9,374 bases of DNA, taken from NCBI GenBank assembly GCA_031273775.1, contig JAISRF010000084.1, positions 1-9,374 of the forward strand, given 5' to 3'. Source of the stretch: Oscillospiraceae bacterium (GTDB taxonomy: Bacteria; Bacillota; Clostridia; Oscillospirales; Acutalibacteraceae). Shown here piece after piece: positions 5,459-9,374 of the stretch (the stretch's first letter is position 1; each line of letters starts with the position of its first letter). The notes under the pieces are model-generated. The model ran no database searches and had not been told where the DNA came from. It worked only from the letters and a program-made list of their open reading frames with translations. The translations under genes and the position numbers were made by a program.

Positions 5459-5510
5459 TTGCATTAGTAACCCGTATTCTCATGTTCTAAGAAAACGGAG
5501 GGCAAAATAT

Positions 5511-6089
5511 ATGATTCCCGAAGCACGCGTACTGAAAATTCTGAAAGAGGCCGGGGTTTTGCTGGAAGGGCATTTTCTGCTCACTTCCGGGCGGCACTCG
5601 AATAAATACCTGCAATGCGCCGGCATTTTCCGTAAGGCGAAATACAGCGAAGAATTGTGCCGGGCGCTCGCCGAACAGTTCGCCGAGGACGGCATTGATT
5701 TGGTGATCGGGCCGGCTTTGGGCGCGGTGCTCATGTCATATGAAGTGGCACGGCAACTTGGCGCGGAAAATTTCTTCGCGGAGCGGGACAAAGAGGGCGT
5801 GATGAGCCTGCGGCGCGGCTTTTCCATTGCGCCCGACCGGCGTGTGCTGGTGGTCGAGGATGTGGTGACCACCGGCGGCTCCGTCAAAGAGGTTCTGGCG
5901 TTGGTTGAAGCCGCCGGCGGCGTGGTTGCCGGTGTGGGCGCGGTGGTGGACAGAACAGGCGGAAAAATTGATTTCGGCGTACCGTTCAAGGCGGTTCTTT
6001 CCATGGACGTCACCTCTTGGGAAGCGGAGGTCTGCCCCCTGTGCAAGGCGGGAATGGGCGCGCCGGTAAAACCCGGCAGCAGAAAGTAG
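5511..6089 (+). CDS. pyrE: Orotate phosphoribosyltransferase
   Basis: Pyrimidine biosynthesis enzyme converting orotate and PRPP to orotidine 5'-phosphate and pyrophosphate in the cytoplasm. It has 192 residues. Visible features are LTSGRHSNKY near 24-33 for orotate/PRPP contact, the catalytic-loop region AERDKEGVMSLRRGF (90-104), and the PRPP-binding motif VLVVEDVVTTGGS (112-124). The ending CPLC...VKPGSR (175-191) is typical of the short Thermus-type PyrE subgroup. The frame is open upstream to 5430, but the ATG at 5511 is the right start: GGAGGG precedes it by about 8 nt and the protein then aligns with the family N-terminus. It is not beside other pyr genes; it lies between the ribosomal operon and DNA-repair genes. 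Confidence 0.95.
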   Translation: MIPEARVLKILKEAGVLLEGHFLLTSGRHSNKYLQCAGIFRKAKYSEELCRALAEQFAEDGIDLVIGPALGAVLMSYEVARQLGAENFFAERDKEGVMSLRRGFSIAPDRRVLVVEDVVTTGGSVKEVLALVEAAGGVVAGVGAVVDRTGGKIDFGVPFKAVLSMDVTSWEAEVCPLCKAGMGAPVKPGSRK

Positions 6090-6110
6090 AGGCGAACCCT
6101 GTGTTCGCCC
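6086..6110 (+). repeat. Hairpin behind pyrE (type B repeat copy)
   Basis: GGCGAAC (6091-6097) and GTTCGCC (6103-6109) form a 7-bp stem around CCTGT, directly behind the TAG of pyrE. No U-tract follows, so termination is unlikely and radC and uvrB may be read through from upstream. The layout matches the hairpin behind rpmA. Confidence 0.5.
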
Positions 6111-6133
6111 AATCAACCCAAAGGAAATAAACC

Positions 6134-6829
6134 ATGCCGGAAGATAACATTCACGTAAACCACCGAAAGCGCGTGAAAGAACGGTTTCTGCGCGAGGGGC
6201 TGGACGGTTTTTTGCCCCACGAGGCGCTGGAACTTTTGTTGTATTACACCAACCCCCGCGGGGATACCAACCCTACCGCCCACCGCCTGATTGACGAATT
6301 CGGCGGGTTGGACGGTGTGATGGACGCCGACTTCGATGACCTTTTGACGGTAAACGGCGTAGGGAAGGAAAGCGCCCTTTTTCTAAAGCTGTTGCCTGCG
6401 CTTTGCCGCCGCTATTACACCGCCCGGTACAAAGAAGTGCACCGCTTCAAAAGCCCCGCGGAAATCGGGGAGTTTTTCCGGAGTCTGTTTGTCGGCGAAA
6501 CCACGGAGCTTGTGTACGCTCTATACCTGGACAACAGTGTCAAAATGCTGCGGCTGACCCAAATTTCCCGCGGCGGCTTTTCGCGGGTGAGCCTAGACGT
6601 GCGGAAAATTGTGGAGACGGCAATCCGTGTTCAGGCGACCGGCATCGTGTTAGCCCACAACCATCCCAAAGGGCTGGCGCTTCCGTCACAGAGCGATGCG
6701 GAGGCAACACGAGAGCTGTTTTTAACCTTGCAGCGCATGGACATTCGGTTGGAAGACCATATAATTGCGGGTGAGGACGATTACGTATCCATGCGCCTTT
6801 CGCAGGATTTTCACGGCATTTTTGAATGA
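6134..6829 (+). CDS. radC: RadC-family JAMM/MPN+ protein
   Basis: Member of the RadC (UPF0758) family. A DNA-repair role was proposed historically, but biochemical function is not settled. It has 231 residues. The N-terminal half carries a helix-hairpin-helix-like segment, LLTVNGVGKESALFL (70-84), suited to DNA contact. The C-terminal half is the JAMM metalloprotease-like domain with the metal ligands His175 and His177 in HNHP and Asp188 in PSQSD; Glu125 may be the catalytic acid. All key residues are present. The ATG follows AAAGGA by about 8 nt. It overlaps or abuts uvrB, and the two probably share a transcript. Pairing with uvrB fits a repair context but does not prove it. Confidence 0.93.
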   Translation: MPEDNIHVNHRKRVKERFLREGLDGFLPHEALELLLYYTNPRGDTNPTAHRLIDEFGGLDGVMDADFDDLLTVNGVGKESALFLKLLPALCRRYYTARYKEVHRFKSPAEIGEFFRSLFVGETTELVYALYLDNSVKMLRLTQISRGGFSRVSLDVRKIVETAIRVQATGIVLAHNHPKGLALPSQSDAEATRELFLTLQRMDIRLEDHIIAGEDDYVSMRLSQDFHGIFE

Positions 6830-6842
6830 AGGCGGTGTTTTT

Positions 6843-8816
6843 ACGGACGGAAAATTTGTATTGGAATCGCGTTTTTCCCCCACGGGTGACCAGCCGGAGG
6901 CTATCAGCCGGCTGGTCGCCGGCCTTAATGCCGGCCAGCGGGAGCAGGTGCTCCTGGGCGTGACCGGATCCGGCAAAACCTTTACCATGGCAAATGTTAT
7001 CGCTCAGGTTCAGCGCCCCACGCTGGTCATGGCGCACAACAAAACACTTGCCGCCCAGCTTTGCGGCGAATTCCGCGAATTTTTCCCCGGAAGCGCCGTT
7101 GAGTATTTTGTCTCCTATTACGATTATTATATGCCCGAATCCTACATCCCCTCGACAGACACATATATCGAAAAGGACTCCGCTATCAACGATGAAATCG
7201 ATAAATTGCGCCATTCCGCCACCAGCGCTTTAAGCGAACGCCGCGATGTGATTATTGTAGCGTCGGTTTCCTGTATATACGGCCTGGGTAGCCCCATTGA
7301 TTACCGAAGTATGGTGCTGTCCATCCGTCCCGGCACGGTAAGACCCCGCGACGAGGTCATTAAAACCCTTGTGCGTATTCAATATGAACGCAATGACATC
7401 AACTTTGTGCGCAACAGGTTCCGCGTGCGCGGCGATGTGGTGGAAATTTTTCCGTCTTATTCCGGCGACAACGCCATCCGCGTGGAATTCTTTGGCGATG
7501 AGATTGAGCGAATCAGCGAATTTTCGCCTCTGACCGGAGACGTGAAACGGGTGCTGTCCCACGCGGCAATCTACCCCGCCTCCCATTACATTGTTCCGCC
7601 GGAAAAAATGGAGGGCGCGCTGGCCGACATTGAGCGGGAAATGTGGGAGCAGGTGGAGCGGTTCAAGGCCGGGGACAAGCTGCTGGAAGCACAGCGAATC
7701 CGCCAGCGCACGGAATACGACATAGAAATGCTCCGCGAAATCGGCATGTGCAAGGGAATTGAAAATTATTCACGGATTTTGGCGGGACGGGCTCCCGGAA
7801 GCGCGCCCTTCACGCTGATTGACTATTTCCCCGACGATTACCTGCTGATTGTGGACGAGTCCCACGTGATGCTGCCGCAGCTGAACGCTATGTATAAGGG
7901 TGACCGCGCCCGCAAGAGCAACTTGATTGATTTCGGCTTCCGCCTGCCTTCAGCCTATGATAACCGCCCCCTCCAATTTGACGAGTTTTACAGGCGGGTG
8001 AATCAGGTGATTTTTGTTAGCGCTACACCCGCCGAATTTGAGCGCAGCCACGCCGCGCAGATTGTCCAGCAGGTCATCCGCCCCACCGGGCTCCTTGATC
8101 CGGAAATTACCGTAAAGCCCACCCACGGCCAGATAGACGACCTTGTTTCCCAAATAAATCTCCGTGTCGGGCGCAACGAACGGGTTCTGGTGACCACGCT
8201 GACCAAGAAAATGGCGGAGGATTTGACGGAATACCTCGAAAACATGGGGATTAAAGTCCGGTACATGCACCACGGGGTGGAAACCATGGAGCGCATGGAG
8301 ATTGTCCGCGATCTGCGGTTGGGCGAGTTCCACGTGCTGGTGGGAATCAACCTGCTGCGCGAGGGTCTGGATTTGCCTGAGGTTTCGCTGGTGGTTATCC
8401 TTGACGCGGACAAAGAGGGCTTTTTGCGGAGTGAAACCAGCCTGATTCAGACGGTGGGACGCGCCGCCCGGAACGTGCAGGGCAAGGTGATTATGTATGC
8501 GGACACGGTGACCGGTTCCATGGAGCGAGCCATACGCGAAACCAACCGCCGCCGGAAGATTCAGCGGGAGTATAATGAGACCCACGGCATCACGCCGCAA
8601 AGCGTGACCAAAGATGTGCGGGCGATTATTGAAATTTCATCCCCCGAAAAACGCCTCGACCCCAAAAACGACAAAAAACTCACCCGTCGCGAACGCGACG
8701 AACTGATTGAGCGCCTGGAAAAGGAAATGAAAAACGCCGCCAGGATGTTGGAGTTTGAGCATGCGGCGTACCTGCGCGACCGAATTAAGCAACTCCGCGG
8801 GGAGTGGGAGCATTGA
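6843..8816 (+). CDS. uvrB: UvrABC excinuclease subunit B; start codon unclear (ACG?)
   Basis: Damage-verifying helicase-like subunit of nucleotide excision repair; UvrA loads it and it recruits UvrC. From 6843 it has 657 residues, close to the B. subtilis length. Features are Walker A GVTGSGKT (39-46, Lys45), the beta-hairpin region YYDYYMPESYIP, VDESH (Walker B), SATPAEFE, QTVGRAARN (motif VI), and a C-terminal UVR domain for UvrC contact (about 618-652). Start: colinear alignment with B. subtilis UvrB from FELV and GDQP to Lys45 puts Met1 exactly at codon ACG 6843-6845, and GAAGGCGG (6828-6835) lies 7 nt before it. No ATG or GTG is in frame nearby. The alternative TTG 6822-6824, overlapping the radC end, adds 7 residues and lacks a good ribosome site. 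Confidence 0.96.
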   Translation, partial: TDGKFVLESRFSPTGDQPEAISRLVAGLNAGQREQVLLGVTGSGKTFTMANVIAQVQRPTLVMAHNKTLAAQLCGEFREFFPGSAVEYFVSYYDYYMPESYIPSTDTYIEKDSAINDEIDKLRHSATSALSERRDVIIVASVSCIYGLGSPIDYRSMVLSIRPGTVRPRDEVIKTLVRIQYERNDINFVRNRFRVRGDVVEIFPSYSGDNAIRVEFFGDEIERISEFSPLTGDVKRVLSHAAIYPASHYIVPPEKMEGALADIEREMWEQVERFKAGDKLLEAQRIRQRTEYDIEMLREIGMCKGIENYSRILAGRAPGSAPFTLIDYFPDDYLLIVDESHVMLPQLNAMYKGDRARKSNLIDFGFRLPSAYDNRPLQFDEFYRRVNQVIFVSATPAEFERSHAAQIVQQVIRPTGLLDPEITVKPTHGQIDDLVSQINLRVGRNERVLVTTLTKKMAEDLTEYLENMGIKVRYMHHGVETMERMEIVRDLRLGEFHVLVGINLLREGLDLPEVSLVVILDADKEGFLRSETSLIQTVGRAARNVQGKVIMYADTVTGSMERAIRETNRRRKIQREYNETHGITPQSVTKDVRAIIEISSPEKRLDPKNDKKLTRRERDELIERLEKEMKNAARMLEFEHAAYLRDRIKQLRGEWEH

Positions 8817-8822
8817 CATTAC

Positions 8823-9119
8823 CCGGCTTTGAACCGGCCAGAGGATTTACAGTTTCTATCCAGGCGAAATACTCATCAAGTATAGGTTTTGAGTTTTCCG
8901 GACGTTTTTAAAGGCGGTCTTCTGAGGTCAGTTCTTTAAATTTATCTTCTAAGATGAACAACCTTTTGCAAAACATAAGGCCAATGAGTGCTTTGTTGTT
9001 TTTGGGCGCGTTTTTAGGCAATGCATCATTGAATTTTCTCCGCATATGCGCTCGCCCTCCGGAATGCTGATAACAACCTCTTCTACCGGAAGTTTTTTTG
9101 CCAATTCGTCTAAGCGAAT
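8823..9119 (-). pseudogene. IS66-family transposase remnant, internally deleted
   Basis: On the minus strand a first piece (9119-9039) reads LDELAKKLPVEEVV...PEGERIC, like the zinc-finger-side N-terminal part of IS66 transposases. A second piece in another frame (9045-8823) reads RRKFNDALPK, LTSEDRL, then KPILDEYFAWIE and NPLAGSK, the conserved IS66 C-terminal part. The catalytic core between them is missing. An in-frame TAA (8908-8910) interrupts the second piece, and the end runs into the uvrB tail without its normal C-terminus. It is clearly dead. Family assignment is by motif memory and is fairly secure for the C-terminal piece, less so for the first. Confidence 0.75.
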
Positions 9120-9256
9120 GTGTCTGAAGATTGCAAGTTTAATTGTCGCAGAATCCAGTGCTTAAATAACATTCTTTAACTTTGCATTTTTCCGCCTGAA
9201 AATTTTTGTAAAAATAGTGAAAAAATGTCTTGCAAAATCGTATCGGAGGGGGCACA
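9120..9256. other. AT-rich gap right of the IS66 remnant
   Basis: No credible coding frame is seen. Scattered TTGCAT, TTGTAA and TAAAAAT words occur, but none pair at promoter spacing. It may contain further decayed insertion-sequence DNA. Confidence 0.3.
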
Positions 9257-9349
9257 GTGAACACCGGAAGAACTAAGTTAAAAAAATCCCACCACAAAAG
9301 GTGTCATCACAAATGCCCAACCGTCAAAACAACCTGTACCACACACTGA
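9257..9349 (+). CDS. Possible 30-residue His/Cys-rich peptide
   Basis: A GTG at 9257 lies 7 nt behind GGAGG within the run GGAGGGGG, one of the best ribosome sites in the window. It opens a 30-codon frame rich in Lys, His (five) and Cys (three), ending at TGA 9347-9349. It overlaps, in another frame, the ATG at 9313. It may be a leader peptide, a metal-binding microprotein or chance. Not recognised. Confidence 0.25.
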   Translation: MNTGRTKLKKSHHKRCHHKCPTVKTTCTTH

Positions 9350-9374
9350 GAACCAAAATTCTGCCCCTTCTCCT
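9313..9374 (+). CDS. Possible start of a gene leaving the window
   Basis: The ATG at 9313 opens a frame to the window end that reads MPNRQNNLYHTLRTKILPLL. A basic start followed by a hydrophobic run is typical of membrane sensors or transporters, but 20 residues cannot identify it. AAAAGG lies 11 nt before the ATG, a rather long spacing; an in-frame GTG at 9301 is the alternative start. Confidence 0.35.
   Translation, partial: MPNRQNNLYHTLRTKILPLL

Noticed and set aside
5459..5510. Possible separate promoter or PyrR-type attenuator before pyrE
   Set aside because: TTGCAT and TATTCT are only 10 nt apart, and the space lacks the anti-antiterminator structures of pyr leaders.
6094..6107. LexA/DinR-like box CGAAC-5 nt-GTTCG before radC-uvrB
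   Set aside because: The Bacillota LexA box needs a 4-nt centre; here it is 5, and the bases are explained by the type B repeat behind pyrE. SOS control cannot be claimed.
5480..6112. Minus-strand 210-codon frame opposite pyrE
   Set aside because: Low-complexity Thr/Ser/Pro composition from GC-rich antisense; pyrE is fully intact.
7950..8600. Minus-strand 216-codon frame inside uvrB
   Set aside because: Shadow of the conserved UvrB helicase half; no start signal.
8828..8845. CCGG-7 nt-CCGG as a uvrB terminator
   Set aside because: Only a 4-bp stem and no U-tract.
1..9374. CRISPR array, tRNA or rRNA genes
   Set aside because: No regularly spaced 25-40-nt repeats and no cloverleaf or rRNA-like sequence seen on either strand.

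Overview
The window looks like chromosomal DNA of a Bacillota bacterium, most likely of class Clostridia. An Oscillospirales-type gut or rumen lineage is my guess, inferred from gene content and repeat style and not proven. Supporting signs are L27 with the N-terminal extension that must be cut off, the Prp protease gene between rplU and rpmA, an L21-type mRNA leader, an ER/SipW-type signal peptidase with catalytic His, a membrane-anchored HtrA with a long Pro-rich N-terminus, and many short palindromic intergenic repeats.

Left part (1-4103), all on the minus strand: a type I signal peptidase (51-935) with an acidic pentapeptide-repeat tail, a cytosolic calcineurin-like metallophosphoesterase (1221-2117), and an HtrA/DegP-type serine protease (2324-4006). 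Each is preceded by an intergenic region. Clear promoter-like sequences precede the signal peptidase and htrA; only a -10 is seen before the phosphoesterase. A 16-bp perfect hairpin lies behind htrA.

Middle (4076-4362): a divergent control region between htrA and rplU with two good promoters, a perfect 14-bp inverted repeat one arm of which lies inside the htrA promoter, and a structured leader before rplU.

Right part (4363-8816), all on the plus strand: rplU-prp-rpmA (ribosomal L21, the L27-processing protease, L27), then pyrE (orotate phosphoribosyltransferase), radC-like (JAMM/MPN+ protein) and uvrB (excision repair). Obg, the usual next gene after rpmA, is not there. uvrB has no ordinary start codon where the family begins; the matching codon is ACG. 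Short hairpins follow rpmA and pyrE and belong to one repeat style.

Right end (8817-9374): no intact gene. It holds a decayed, internally deleted IS66-family transposase on the minus strand directly behind uvrB, then an AT-rich stretch and the possible start of a gene that leaves the window.

The genes are mostly housekeeping. I did not find a convincing new multi-gene system. The oddest items are the acidic repeat tail on the signal peptidase, the operator-like inverted repeat, the missing uvrB start codon, the variant Prp active-site loop, and repeat DNA captured in the htrA coding sequence.
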